Shown: positions 1 to 12,426, counted from the first letter of the stretch. The stretch is 64,000 nt of DNA from Membranipora membranacea (GCA_914767715.1 OU612069.1:25107387-25171386), one strand, 5' to 3'. A program made the numbers and translations. The notes: generated from the sequence alone by a model not told the origin.

Positions 1-3000
1 GAATTCTGATTGAATAATCATCAGAATTAGATTTTGTCTTTTTCCCGATGCAGAAGGTGCAATCTGCTATCAATCAATGGCCATCAACGAGAAGTTGTTT
101 GAATCCTTGGTTGCCCTTTAACATTTAAAGTTCAATATAAAGACACTCGCTCTTTTATCAGCACAAAAAAAACCCTCTTATGAAGTGATACTGTCTCTCT
201 TTGTCCAAAGAGGGAATCAAAACTCACATACCGCCTGTTTCTGATGGAAGCGGACAATCAACAGATTTTCCTTTGTCCCTATTTTGCTGTCCATGATATA
301 CATAGCATAAGTTACCAGTCGGTGGCTTCACATTTATGAATTGTGAACTGATTTTGCTTTAGCCAAGATAGGTGACTCCTGCAGCGGACCAACAAACATC
401 AAAGCTTGTAATGGACTTGTTGGTAGTACATGTCAAGGTGGAACCTGTAAATGTGGGTCAGGATCAGCAAAGGCAGCAAATGGCCTTTCATGTACACCCA
501 TTTGTGGAGCTGGCAAGACTCTGAGCGGGAATAAGAAGGACTGTGTTGCAGGTAAAATATTGTTCAGCATAATAACAGTAAATTGTCAAATTTTGAATCA
601 AGGTTACTGTTGCCCAATACTAATTGAGCATCAATGCAGTTAAAATCATATTTTTGCATAATATTGGGCTAATTTCCAACAATTGTGACAACCAGGGCTC
701 ACTCAATCACTAGTGTAGGACATGCTTAGGTTGTCATGGTCGATATCTGATATTCTTTTTTAGCTCAAATTGGAAGTAATTGTGGAGGCATATTTCAGCC
801 CCAAGCTTGTGTGAATATTGGATTTTCTCAATGCAGCGCAGGAAAATGTAAATGCAAAAATACATTTGTCAAATCGGGAAACAGCTGCATCTGTCCTAAT
901 GGAAAAACCTTGAAAGGAGGTCAATGCGTACAAGGTATGAGATATATTAACAAAAAGAAATTTAAAACTGCAACATGGTTGTTTGAGTTTCCCTACAGAG
1001 TTTGTCCAGCACAATGACATCTTTGACCTATGAGAATGATACGAGCGACCTGTCGGTGAATTTGTGCTGGCACTTTAACACTCCTCAGCAATAAGTTTGT
1101 ATTATTAAAGGGCAACCAAGGTTTCGCAGCTATGCATTAGTGGGTAGTAAATAATGTGCTGAGCAGCACCTGCTTCGTGCATGACGCAGCGAAAAAAAAT
1201 CAAAGTAGTTGCTGACTCTAAGCTGGGTAACACTTCAGTTTAGGGTAAGTTTCTAGACATTGCTGTAATAATGATAGAGCACAGGCCAAATTATAACAGG
1301 AACAGGAAACTGCTCTGTGGTATTCTATTTTAACTGAGTTTGAGTACCTGATGGATGAATTGTTTCACAGGAATTCTGATTGAATAATCATCAGAATTAG
1401 ATTTTGTCTTTTTCCCGATGCAGAAGGTGCAATCTGCTATCAATCGATGAGAACTTGTTTGAAACCTTGGTTGCCCTTTAACATTTAAAGTTCAATATAA
1501 AGACACTCGCTCTTTTATCAGCACAAAAAAAGCCCTCTTATGAAGTGATACTGTCTCTCTTTGTCCAAAGAGGGAATCAAAACTCACATACCGCCTGTTT
1601 CTGATGGAAGCAGACAATCAACAGATTTTCCTTTGTCCCTATTTTGCTGTCCATGATATGCATAGCATAAGTTACCAGTCGGTGGCTTCACATTTATGAA
1701 TTGTGAACTGATTTTGCTTTAGCCAAGATAGGTGACTCCTGCAGCGGACCAACAAACATCAAAGCTTGTAATGGACTTGTTGGTAGTACATGTCAAGGTG
1801 GAACCTGTAAATGTGGGTCAGGATCAGCAAAGGCAGCAAATGGCCTTTCATGTACACCCATTTGTGGAGCTGGCAAGACTCTGAGCGGGAATAAGAAGGA
1901 CTGTGTTGCAGGTAAAATATTGTTCAGCATAATAACAGTAAATTGTCAAATTTTGAATCAAGGTTACTGTTGCCCAATACTAATTGCGCATCAATGCAGT
2001 TAAAATCAGATTTTTGCATAATATTGGACTAATTTCCAACAATTGTGACAACCAGGGCTCACTCAATCACCAGTGTAGGACATGCTTAGGTTGTCATGGT
2101 CGATATCTGATATTCTTTTTTAGCTCAAATTGGAAGTAATTGTGGAGGCATATTTCAGCCCAAAGCTTGTGCGAATATTGGATTTTCTCAATGCAGCGCA
2201 GGAAAATGTAAATGCAAAAATACATTTGTCCAATCGGGAAACAGCTGCATCTGTCCTAATGGAAAAACCTTGAAAGGAGGTCAATGCGTACAAGGTATGA
2301 GATATATTAACAAAAAGAAATTTAAAACTGCAACATGGTTGTTTGAGTTTCCCTACAGAGTTTGTCCAGCACAATGACATCTTTGACCTATGAGAATGAC
2401 ACGAGGGACCAGTCGGTGAATTTGTGCTGGCACATTAACACTCCTCAGCAATGAGTTTGTATTATTAAAGGGCAACCAAGGTTTCGCAGCTATGCATTAG
2501 TGGGTAGTAAATAGTGTGCTGAGCAGCACCTGCTTCGTGCATGACGCAGCGAAAACAAATCAAAGTAGTTGCTGACTCTAAGCTGGGTAACACTTCAGTC
2601 TAGGGTAAGTTTCTAGACATTGCTGTATTTATGATAGAGCACAGGCCGAATAATAACAGGAACAGGAAACTGCTCTGTGGTATTCTATTTCAGCTGAGTT
2701 TGAGTACCTGATGGATGAATTGTTTCACAGGAATTCTGATTGAATAATCATCAGAATTAGATTTTGTCTTTTTCCCGATGCAAAAGGTGCAATCTGCTAT
2801 CAATCGATGAGAACTTGTTTGAAACCTTGGTTGCCCTTTAACATTTAAAGTTCAATATAAAGACACTCGCTCTTTTATCAGCACAAAAAAAGCCCTCTTA
2901 TGAAGTGATACTGTATCTCTTTGTCCAAAGAGGGAATCAAAACTCACATACCGCCTGTTTCTGATGGAAGCGGACAATCAATAGATTTTCCTTTGTCCCT

Positions 3001-5610
3001 ATTTTGCTATCCATGATATGCATAGCATAAGTTACCAGTCGGTGTCTTCACATTTATGAATTGTGAACTGATTTTGCTTTAGCCAAGATAGGTGACTCCT
3101 GCAGCGGACCAACAAACATCAAAGCTTGTAATGGCCTTGTTGGTAGTACATGTCAAGGTGGAACCTGTAAATGTGGGTCAGGATCAGCAAAGGCAGCAAA
3201 TGGCCTTTCATGTACATCCATTTGTGGAGCTGGCAAGACTCTGAGCGGGAATAAGAAGGACTGTGTTGCAGGTAAAATATTGTTCAGCATAATAACAGTA
3301 AATTGTCAAATTTTGAATCAAGGTTATTGTTGCCCAATGTTAATTGCGCATCAATGCAGTTAAAATCAAATTTTTGCATAATATTGGACTAATTTCCAAC
3401 AATTGTGACAACCAGGGCTCACTCAATCACCAGTGTAGGACATGCTTAGGTTGTCATGGTCGATATCTGATATTCTTTTTTAGCTCAAATTGGAAGTAAT
3501 TGTGGAGGCATATTTCAACCCCAAGCTTGTGTGAATATTGGATTTTCTCAATGCAGCGCAGGAAAATGTAAATGCAAAAATACATTTGTCCAATCGGGAA
3601 ACAGCTGCATCTGTCCTAATGGAAAAACCTTGAAAGGAGGTCAATGCGTACAAGGTGTGAGATATATTAACAAAAAGAAATTTAAAACTGCAACATGGTT
3701 GTTTGAGTTTCCCTACTGATTTTGTCCAGCACAATGACATCTTTGACCTATGAGAATGATACGAGCGACCAGTCGGTGAATTTGTGCTGGCACATTAACA
3801 CTCCTCAGCAATGAGTTTGTAATATTAACATGTAAAATTCAATATAAAGACACTCGCTCTTTTATCAGCACGAAAAAAGCCCTCTTATGAAGTGATACTG
3901 TCTCTCTTTGTCAAGAGAGGGAATCAAAACTCACATACCGCCTGTTTCTGATGGAAGCGGACAATCAACAGATTTTCCTTTGTCCCTATTTTGCTATCCA
4001 TGATATGCATAGCATAAGTTACCAGTCGGTGGCTTCACATTTATGAATTGTGAACTGATTTTGCTTTAGCCAAGATAGGTGACTCCTGCAGCGGACCAAC
4101 AAACATCAAAGCTTGTAATGGACTTGTTGGTAGTACATGTCAAGGTGGAACCTGTAAATGTGGGTCAGGATCAGCAAAGGCAGCAAATGGCCTTTCATGT
4201 ACATCCATTTGTGGAGCTGGCAAGACTCTGAGTGGGAATAAGAAGGACTGTGTTGCAGGTAAAATATTGTTCAGCATAATAACAGTAAATTGTCAAATTT
4301 TGAATCAAGGTTACTGTTGCCCAATACTAATTGCCATAAATGCAGTTAAAATCAAAATTTTGCATAATATTGGACTAATTTCCGACAATTGTGACAACCA
4401 GGGCTCACTCAATCACCAGTGTAGGACAGGCTTAGGTTGTCATGGTCGATATGTGATATTCTTTTTTAGCTCAAATTGGAAGTAATTGTGGAGGCATATT
4501 TCAACCCCAAGCTTGTGTGAATATTGGATTTTCTCAATGCAGCGCAGGAAAATGTAAATGCAAAAATACATTTGTCCAATCGGGAAACAGCTGCATCTGT
4601 CCTAATGGAAAAACCTTGAAAGGAGGTCAATGCGTACAAGGTATGAGATATATTAACAAAAAGAAATTTAAAACTGCAACATGGTTGTTTGAGTTTCCCT
4701 ACAGAGTTTGTCCAGCACAATTACATCTTTGACCTATGAGAATGATACGAGCGACCAGTCGGTGAATTTGTGCTGGCACATTCACACTCCTCAGCAATGA
4801 GTTTGTATTATTAAAGGGCAACCAAGGTTTCGCAGTTCGTAGTAAATAATGTGCTAAGCAGCACCAGCTTCGTGCATGACGCAGCGAAAAAAACTCAAAG
4901 TAGTTGCTGAATCTAAGCTGGGTAACACTTCAGTTTAGGGAAGGTTTCTAGACATTGCTGTAATAATGATAGAGCACAGGCCAAATAATAACAGTAACAG
5001 GAAACTGCTCTGTGGTATTATATTTTAGCTGTGTTTGAGTACCTGATGGATGAATTGTTTCACAGGAATTCTGATTGAATAATCATCAGAATTAGATTTG
5101 GTGTTTTTCCCGATGCAGAAGGTGCAATCTGCTTTCAATCGATGGGAACTTGTTTGAAACCTTGGTTGCCCTTTAACATTTAAAGTTCAATATAAAGACA
5201 CTCGCTCTTTTATCAGCACGAAAAAAGCCCTCTTATGAAGTGATACTGTCTCTCTTTGTCCAAAGAGGGAATCAAAACTCACATACCGCCTGTTTCTGAT
5301 GGAAGCGGACAATCAACAGATTTTCCTTTGTCCCTATTTTGCTGTCTATGATACGCATAGCATAAGTTACCAGTCTGTGGCTTCACATTTATGGATTGTG
5401 AACTGATTTTGCTTTAGCCAAGATAGGTGACTCCTGCAGCGGACCAACAAACATCAAAGCTTGTAATGGACTTGTTGGTAGTACATGTCAAGGTGGAACC
5501 TGTAAATGTGGGTCAGGATCAGCAAAGGCGGCAAATGGCCTTTCATGTATACCCATTTGTGGAGCTGGCAAGACTCTGAGCGGGAATAAGAAGAACTGTG
5601 TTGCAGGTAA
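1..5610 (+). repeat. Tandem array of about 1.36-kb genomic units, each with exons A and B
   Basis: Units start at 1, 1371, 2731 and 5066 with the same GAATTCTGATTGAATAATCA head; a fourth unit lacking that head starts near 3823. The spacing is 1370 and then 1360 bp, the 10-bp difference being an indel near position 80. Introns are as similar between units as exons, so the duplication is recent or the units are being homogenised. Unit 3 lacks its last ~270 bp and unit 4 its first ~110 bp, joined at about 3821-3832 inside an intron. Unit 5 keeps the common sequence only to about 5580-5592. The array reaches the left edge, so more units may lie outside. Confidence 0.95.
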
Positions 5611-8332
5611 CATTTTTTGTATTATTAACAGGGAAATCTCTTTTTGATCTCTAGGTGCACTGCCAGATGCATCACTTATCTGTAGCAAAGTTTGAGCATG
5701 GAGATCGGAACTTGAGTCACCGAATATAATGTCTAACAATCTAATTAAACCGTAATATTATATCAATATGTACAACATATTCTAACGATAGCTTGTAGCT
5801 GGAAGCTAAAGGTATCAGATTTTTAAAACCCTTTAGAGAGAAGTCTTTAGAATTTCTGACTAATTTACAACAGGTATAACATCCTGGACTTACTCATTCA
5901 TCAATGTAGGGAAAACCTTAGACTGTCATGCTCTTTATAAATTTATATTCTATTTTAGCCCAAATTGGAAGTAATTGTGGAGGCATATTTCAACCCCAAG
6001 CTTGTGTGAATATTGGAAATGCTCAATGCGGCGCAGGAAAATGTAGATGCAAAAATACATTTGTTCAATCAGGAAACAGCTGCATCTGTCCTGTTGGAAA
6101 AACCTTGAAAGGAGGACAATGTGAACAAGGTAAAACAATTTATCAGTCTGATTGTACTAGTAATAATTATGGGGAGTTTTAATGCGACCTTGTGAAGGTT
6201 TCGCTATTCCAAGTCAATCATGAACTACAACAAAACACCACATGGTCAAAACCACTCAAATGAATAACATTTATTCAGAATATTTGTCATTGGTTTAAGC
6301 ATAAAGAGAGTGAGATGAAGTAGAGAAGGGGAAGCTTTCCCAGCGCTATCATATTGCATGGTCCAAATTACTTCAAAAGATATTCAGAATATTCACTTTC
6401 CGATATTTCACCATGTTGCTTTGTATGTTCCTTGACCTCTGAAAATCATAAGAGAAACTAGTGCCAGCAACTTAAGCTCCCTCAGTCATGAGGCCATAAT
6501 CTTAGCAAACAACTTGATAATTAAGAAATTCAGTTGTCAGCTTGAGACAAGCTCTTATGAAGTCATATAGCCTCTCCTTGTCCATGAATGGAGTCAAAAC
6601 TGTACTGTTTGTGTCTGTTTGAAGATAACCACCAACAGCCTTTCCTTTGTCTCTATTTGATGTCCATGGCTTATCTTGCTAAAGCTAACAGTCTATGGCT
6701 TCTCATTATTATGAATCATAAATTGTTCCCTTCTTAGCCAAGATAGACGACTCCTGCAGCGGACCAACAAGCCTCAGAGCTTGCAATAGTCTTCAGGGCA
6801 GTTCATGTCAAGGTGGAACCTGTAAATGTGAGGCGGGGTCAGCGAAAGCAGCTAATGGCCTTTCATGTACACCTATCTGTGGAGCCGGAAAGACTCTAAG
6901 CGGGAATAAGAAGAACTGTGTGCCAGGTAATATTTTTGTATTATCAACAAGGTAATGTCTTTACGGTTTCTAGGTAACTGTTGCCCGATGCCAACTGTTT
7001 TGATGAAAATATGTGATAGTCTTTCTATTGTGATACATCACTTGATATGCAAATCAGTTGGTTTTAAATGGGAACAAAATGTACATAAATGCAATCAACA
7101 TTTGTAAAAAAATATGCAGCAATCATGGTCAAATTGCTGAAGCAGATTAGGTACTTCAAAGCGTGATTGATGTGTGTTATATATCGCATGCAAAGTTCAT
7201 TGTGCATAGCAATAGATCATTCATTTTTTATCGAAGACGATGCCGACAGCACATGTTGGCTGGTTTTTTGTTTCAAGGATAGTTTGGAGTGCATTATTTA
7301 GGAAAAGATAAAATGAAATTCGAAATAAACCTCTGTCGCAATGCAGAGCGAATTCCAGCAATAGCTTGTGCCCATATAAAAAGCTTATCAATGGGACTCA
7401 CTTCTGGAGAAAATCTTGTTTTTTTGCAACAGTTGTAACAACCGGGGCTCACTCAATCATCGATGTAGAACATCCATAGTTTGTCATGGGATATATTTTG
7501 TAAAAATCTTTTTTAGCCCAAATTGGAAGTAATTGCGGAGGAATATTTCAACCCCAAGCCTGTGTGAATATTGGATTTGCTCAATGCATCGGAGGAAAGT
7601 GTAAATGCAAAAATACATTTGCGAATTCAGAAGGCCGCTGCATATGTCCTGCTGGGAAAACCTTGAAAGGAGGACTGTGTGTACAAGGTAAAGGATATAT
7701 ATAACAGATTGTACTTGTAACTGAAGTTTGATTGGTTGAATTGCCCTGCAGAGGACAGAGAAATTTTTTCACATCATTCAAATCAGATTGTTTAACATAT
7801 ATTCAGGATATTTACTGTCCAACATTTAACCTGGTTTTCATTTTTTTCCGCTGAACTCTAAAAATAGTTAGAGCAACCAAGGGGAACATAATTCAACAGA
7901 GAGTATAAAGTCCCTGTCACAGCTCAGATTAAGTATGGTAATTCCTGTAGCTTGACTAATTCTAACTGGAACTTGAGATATGCATCTTAAGATGCAGTTC
8001 CCTAGTGTGGACCAATGGACAGGAGTTATTCAGGCGAGGGAGGAGGGACTTGCAGATACACATGCAGAGAAATTTTTGACAATTTAAAATTCATTCATGA
8101 TAACTAAATCACTATGCTTGGACTGCTACAGGAACAATACTAAGCTCGACAAATTGATTATTAACATAGCCTGGTTTTCATTATAGCCAAGGTGAACGAC
8201 TTCTGTGGGGAACGTGCTGAAAGGGCTTGTGCAAACTTGATGAATACCGAATGCAAAAGTGACAGATGCAAGTGCAAAAGTGGAAGCAGTCTAGTGGGCA
8301 ATAGCTGCGTAACTCAAGGAGGCTACTATTAA
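363..8332 (+). CDS. Cysteine-rich EB-module-like repeat protein, 5'-partial, 13 exons seen
   Basis: Exons, all phase 1-1 with AG/GT borders: A type 363-551, 1723-1911, 3083-3271, 4070-4258, 5418-5606, 6738-6926; B type 764-934, 2124-2294, 3484-3654, 4470-4640, 5959-6129, 7517-7687; terminal 8187-8332, stop TAA 8330-8332. Each A exon (63 codons) and B exon (57 codons) encodes one module with eight cysteines; in A they fall at residues 7, 16, 24, 29, 31, 44, 48 and 61, in B at 7, 16, 24, 29, 31, 42, 44 and 55. The core is Cys-x4-Cys-Lys-Cys followed by a Gly-Lys-Thr-Leu segment. The terminal exon is a half module ending in Gly-Gly-Tyr-Tyr. The cysteine density and spacing resemble EB/EGF-like modules of secreted or surface animal proteins; exact family and function are not recognised. 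No signal peptide is seen because the gene begins left of the window. Symmetric phases let exon pairs be gained or lost without frameshift. Module order and splice calls are secure; the biological role is not. Confidence 0.85.
5611..7690 (+). repeat. Older, diverged copies of the exon A/B unit
   Basis: This stretch holds exon B5 (5959-6129), A6 (6738-6926) and B6 (7517-7687). The exons remain clearly alignable to the upstream copies, but the introns are mostly unalignable. The intron after A5 (from 5607) resembles the one after A6 (from 6927), not those after A1-A4, which marks the 3' half of unit 5 as the old type. This is the ancestral layer of the duplication series. Confidence 0.8.
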
Positions 8333-9080
8333 CATTTTCGCAATTTGACATCAAGGAATGAAAGCACTCAGTAGAATGGTTTGAAAATGTCATTATGAAA
8401 TCTTATAAAGTTGATGGTTTGATTTATCTTTATCCTGATTGTTTTGTCTCGGACAACTTCTTTATACCATTAAGAATACAAATACAGATATATTATAGAG
8501 TAAATTTTTCCATTGATTAGTAATGGCATCAAAAAGCTCAGACCAGGATCCTACAAGCTGCAGTGGTCTAAGTGGACTTCTTTCTTGTGGGTACTCTACG
8601 CTCTGAGTTGACATCAGCCTAACTGGCCGCAATGCATCCCGCACCACAATTATTTGTAATATTCAGCAGAAATATCAAATTCATGCATATTCAGCATAAT
8701 ATTGTTGCAGGAATATGGAACTGTAATATTATGATAGATGATATGATTGGTATCTGGTCAAAAAAGACAGTCTTTGCACACAATTCAGTGGGACCTGCAA
8801 TTTAAGCGTTCTGGCTGTATATTTTCTTTGTGGGAACTTTGCTGAAAATTTGGGAAATTCACTACCTGGTAATTGATATAAGGCTCATTCAGGGATACAC
8901 AGTGATCTTGTGCATATCGGTACATATTTCGATCTGATCAAAACCCACCAAGAAACTGTTGAAGAACTTGCATATCTTTACCATCAAGTGAATCACACTC
9001 TATCAAGTGAATCACACATATTTCATTCACTCTCAATTATGCGTAAGTTAAAATATTTAGGTGTCGCCAAATCTTGCACA
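8333..9080. other. Intergenic stretch, nothing recognised
   Basis: The 3' flank of the cysteine-rich gene. No clear AATAAA follows the stop closely. Short open frames here show no recognisable motif. Confidence 0.5.
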
Positions 9081-9178
9081 GGTGTAGTATTGTAAACTGT
9101 CCCCCGCGCGAAAACAACCCCGGGCCACTTTACAATATTGTAAACTGTCCCGGGGACACTTTACAATAAAAACAGGCC

Positions 9179-9262
9179 TATTGTTAACTGTTCCCCCCCT
9201 ATTGTAAACTGTCCCCCCCTATTGTAAACCGTCCCCCCCTATTGTAAACTGTCCCCTCTATT
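9179..9262 (+). repeat. 20-bp subterminal repeats with C tracts
   Basis: About four tandem copies of ATTGTAAACTGTCCCCCCCT at a 20-bp period. They match the terminal TTGTAAACTGTCCC sequence and have a mirror array at 12244-12330. They may be transposase-binding iterons, which is inferred from position only. Confidence 0.85.
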
Positions 9263-9589
9263 TGTGACTGTCCATATCGAGAGCCCAGCTGTTTATCACC
9301 ATTCTAAATGGGTCAGATCATCTAAGTGGAGCATACCATGATGTTCTGGCTGCCACTATGATGGCCAAAGTTGTACCATGGGGATGGTGGTGGTATCTCA
9401 TTGAGTGAGTGTATAAAGCCTCTTTTTCATATGGTACTTTGGGGATCTATTTTTCGCAAACACTAGTTATTTGAAGCTCCTATGATTTAGAGATGTCTGG
9501 TTTGCGAAGAAAGGTGCACTAAGCCAACAGTGGATAGATGTGTAGTTGCCACATCACAGAACACACATACTTACATTGCAGGTTCATGA

Positions 9590-10179
9590 GCCGCGTGAAA
9601 ACAACCACCCCATTCATTCATCATAAAATCGACCTCCGTCAAGCATTTGCCTAGGAGTGATGGCAGTCAGTCACAAGTGTGAGCGGGAGAAATAATTACT
9701 TTTGAGCTTTTCATATTGTGAGGATGGGTATTGCACTGTAAAATATTGCTTAAGCCGCGCGAAAACAACCTCCCCCCAAGCTGCCTTATAAAGATATCTG
9801 TTAAAAAGTCTCAAACATAATGAACCGTGATTTTGCATCCATAATGCGATTATCATAAGGTGACTGTGTACCAAATTTCAGATTAGTAGGTCAGAACTTA
9901 ATGACACAACGGATGATATGTCGTTCTTTGCAAGTTCATGAGCCGCGCGAAAATAACCACCCCATTCAGTCATCTTGAAATCTACCTCAATCAAGCATTT
10001 GCCTGTGAGTGATGAAAGTCACTCACAAGTGAGACCTGGAGAAATAACCACTTTTGAGGTTTTCATATTGTGCGGCCTGGTATTGGACTGTAAAACATTG
10101 CTTAAGCCGCGCGAAAACAACCACCCCCAAGCTGTCTTATAAAGATTATCTGTCAAAAAGTCTCAAACGAAATGAACCA
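9590..10179 (+). repeat. 353-bp repeat, about 1.7 units, left arm
   Basis: These are the same units as at 10180-11935 in the opposite orientation. The CGCGCGAAAACAACC box appears at about 9593 (one mismatch), 9756, 9945 (one mismatch) and 10109. The orientation flips abruptly at about 10179/10180, which is the centre of the foldback. Confidence 0.88.
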
Positions 10180-11935
10180 TCTGTGTCATTTAGTTCTGAC
10201 CTACTAATCTGAAATTTGGTACACAGTCACCTTATGACAATCACATTATGGCTGCCAAATCATGGTCAATTATGATTGAGACTTTTTGACAGATTATCTT
10301 TATAAGACACTTTCGGGGATGGTTGTTTTTGCGCAGCTTAAGCAATGTTTTACAGTCCAATACCAGGCCGCACAATATGAAAACCTCAAAAGTGGTTATT
10401 TCTCCAGGTCTCACTTGTGAGTGACTTTCATCACTCACAGGCAAATGCTTGATTGAGGTAGATTTCAAGATGACTGAATGGGGTGGTTGTTTTCGCGCGA
10501 CTCATGAGCTTGCAAAGAACGACATGTCATCCGCTGTGTCATTTAGTTCTGACCTACTAATCTGAAATTTGGTACACAGTCACCTTATGACAATCACATT
10601 ATGGCTGCCAAATCATGGTCAATTATGATTGAGACTTTTTGACAGATTATCTTTATAAGACACTTTCGGGGATGGTTGTTTTTGCGCAGCTTAAGCAATG
10701 TTTTACAGGGCAATACCAGGCGGCACAATATGAAAAACTCAAAAGTCGTTATTTCTCCAGGTCTCACATGTGACTGACTTTCATCACTTACTGGCAAATG
10801 CTTGATTGAGGTAGATTTCAAGATGACTGAATGGGGTGGTTGTTTTCGCGCGTCTCATGAACTTGCAGAGAACGACATATCATCCGTTGTGTCATTAATT
10901 TCCAACCTTTTAATCCAAAAATAGGTACACAGTCACTTCATGACAATCACATCATTGCTAGAAAATCATGGTTCATTTCGTTTGAGACTTTTTGACAGAT
11001 AATCTTTATAAGACAGCTTGGGGGGTGGTTGTTTTCGCGCGGCTTAAGCAATGTTTTACAGTCCAATACCAGGCCGCACAATATGAAAACCTCAAAAGTG
11101 GTTATTTCTCCAGGTCTCACTTGTGAGTGACTTTCATCACTCACAGGCAAATGCTTGATTGAGGTAGATTTCAAGATGACTGAATGGGGTGGTTGTTTTC
11201 GCGCGTCTCATGAACTTGCAGAGAACGACATATCATCCGTTGTGTCATTAATTTCCAACCTTTTAATCCAAAATTAGGTACACAGTCACTTCATGACAAT
11301 CACATCATTGCTAGAAAATCATGGTTCATTTCGTCTGAGACTTTTTGACAGATAATCTTTATAAGACAGCTTGGGGGGTGGTTGTTTTCGCGCGGCTTAA
11401 GCAATGTCTTACAGGGCAATACCAGACCGCACAATATGAAAACCACAAAAGTGGTTATTTCTCCAGGTCTCACTTGTGACTGACTGTCATCACTCACAGG
11501 CAAATTCTTGATTGAGGTAGATTTCAAGATGAATGAATGGGGTGGTTGTTTTCGCGCGGCTCATGAACTTGCAAAGAACAACATATCATCCGTTGTGTCA
11601 TTAAGTTCTGACCTACTATTCTGAAAATTGGTACACAGTCACCTTATGACTATCACATTATGGTTGCCAAATCATGGTTCATTATGATTGAGACTTTTTG
11701 ACAGATAATCTTTATAAGACACTTTGGGGGGGGGGGGGTGGTTGTTTTCGCGCGGCTTAAGCAATATTTTACAGTCCAATACCAGGCGGCACAATATGAA
11801 AAGCTCAAATTAATTATTTCTCCAGGTCTCACTTGTGACTGACTGCCATCACTCCTAGGCAAATGCTTGACGGAGGTAGATTTTATGATGAATGAATGGG
11901 GTGGTTGTTTTCGCGCGGCTCATGAACCTGCAATG
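10180..11935 (-). repeat. 353-bp tandem repeats, about five units, right arm
   Basis: Equivalent points recur at 10241, 10594, 10947, 11300 and 11653, an exact 353-bp period. Each unit contains two GGTTGTTTTCGCGCG-type boxes 160-190 bp apart. Units differ by scattered substitutions and by a G-run (11726-11736). Spurious open frames of about 75 codons recur once per unit and are not genes. Confidence 0.92.
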
Positions 11936-12243
11936 AAAGTATGTGTGTTCTGTGATGTGGCAACTACACATCTATCCACTGTTGGCTTAGTGCACCTTTC
12001 TTCGCAAACCAGACATCTCTAAATCATAGGAGCTTCAAAAAACTAGTGTTTGCGAAAAATAGATCTCCAAGTACCATATGAAAAAGAGGCTTTATACACT
12101 CATTCAATGAGATACCACCACCATCCCCATGGTACAACTTTGGCCATCATAGTGGCAGCCAGAACATCATGGTATGCTCCAGTTAGATGATCTGACCCAT
12201 TTAGAATGGTGATAAACAGCTGGGCACTCGATATGGACAGTCA

Positions 12244-12330
12244 CAAATAGGGGGGACAGTTTACAATAGGGGGGGACAGTTTACAATAGGGGGGGACAGT
12301 TTACAATAGGGGGGGACAGTTTACAATAGG
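12244..12330 (-). repeat. 20-bp subterminal repeats with G tracts
   Basis: Inverted counterpart of the left array: four to five copies of a 20-bp unit with runs of six or seven Gs separated by about 13 nt. It could also fold as a G-quadruplex on this strand. Confidence 0.85.
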
Positions 12331-12426
12331 CCTGTTTTTATTGTAAAGTGTCCCCGGGACAGTTTACAATATTGTAAAGTGTCCCGGGGTTGTTTTCGCG
12401 CGGGGGACAGTTTACAATACTACACC

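Larger units (their letters stand above)
9081..12426. mobile_element. Large foldback DNA element with long asymmetric inverted arms
   Basis: Both ends read GGTGTAGTATTGTAAACTG inward (9081 on +, 12426 on -), followed by CGCGCGAAAACAACC and an array of about 20-bp C/G-tract repeats. The left arm is 9081-10179; the oppositely oriented right arm is about 10262-12426, with an unpaired partial unit between. The arms pair over about 1.1 kb, and the right arm is longer because it has about five 353-bp tandem units against about 1.7 on the left. No transposase ORF is present, so it is non-autonomous. If the ends are drawn at GTAGTATTG, the flanks are ACAGGT (9078-9083) and ACCGGT (12424-12429), a possible 6-bp target duplication with one mismatch. 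Superfamily not assigned. The layout recalls Drosophila FB elements only in architecture. Confidence 0.85.

Noticed and set aside
760-4720. Repeated 84-86-codon open frames on the minus strand of the cysteine-rich array
   Set aside because: They lie antisense to exon B and its flank, and recur only because the units are near-identical. They cross the plus-strand splice sites and show no motif.
9179-9262. CRISPR-like regular repeats
   Set aside because: The 20-bp period leaves no spacers, the repeats are inverted at the far end of a transposon, and the genome is eukaryotic.
10241-11862. Five similar 69-75-codon minus frames with regular spacing
   Set aside because: They track the 353-bp non-coding repeat unit exactly and have no start context or domain.
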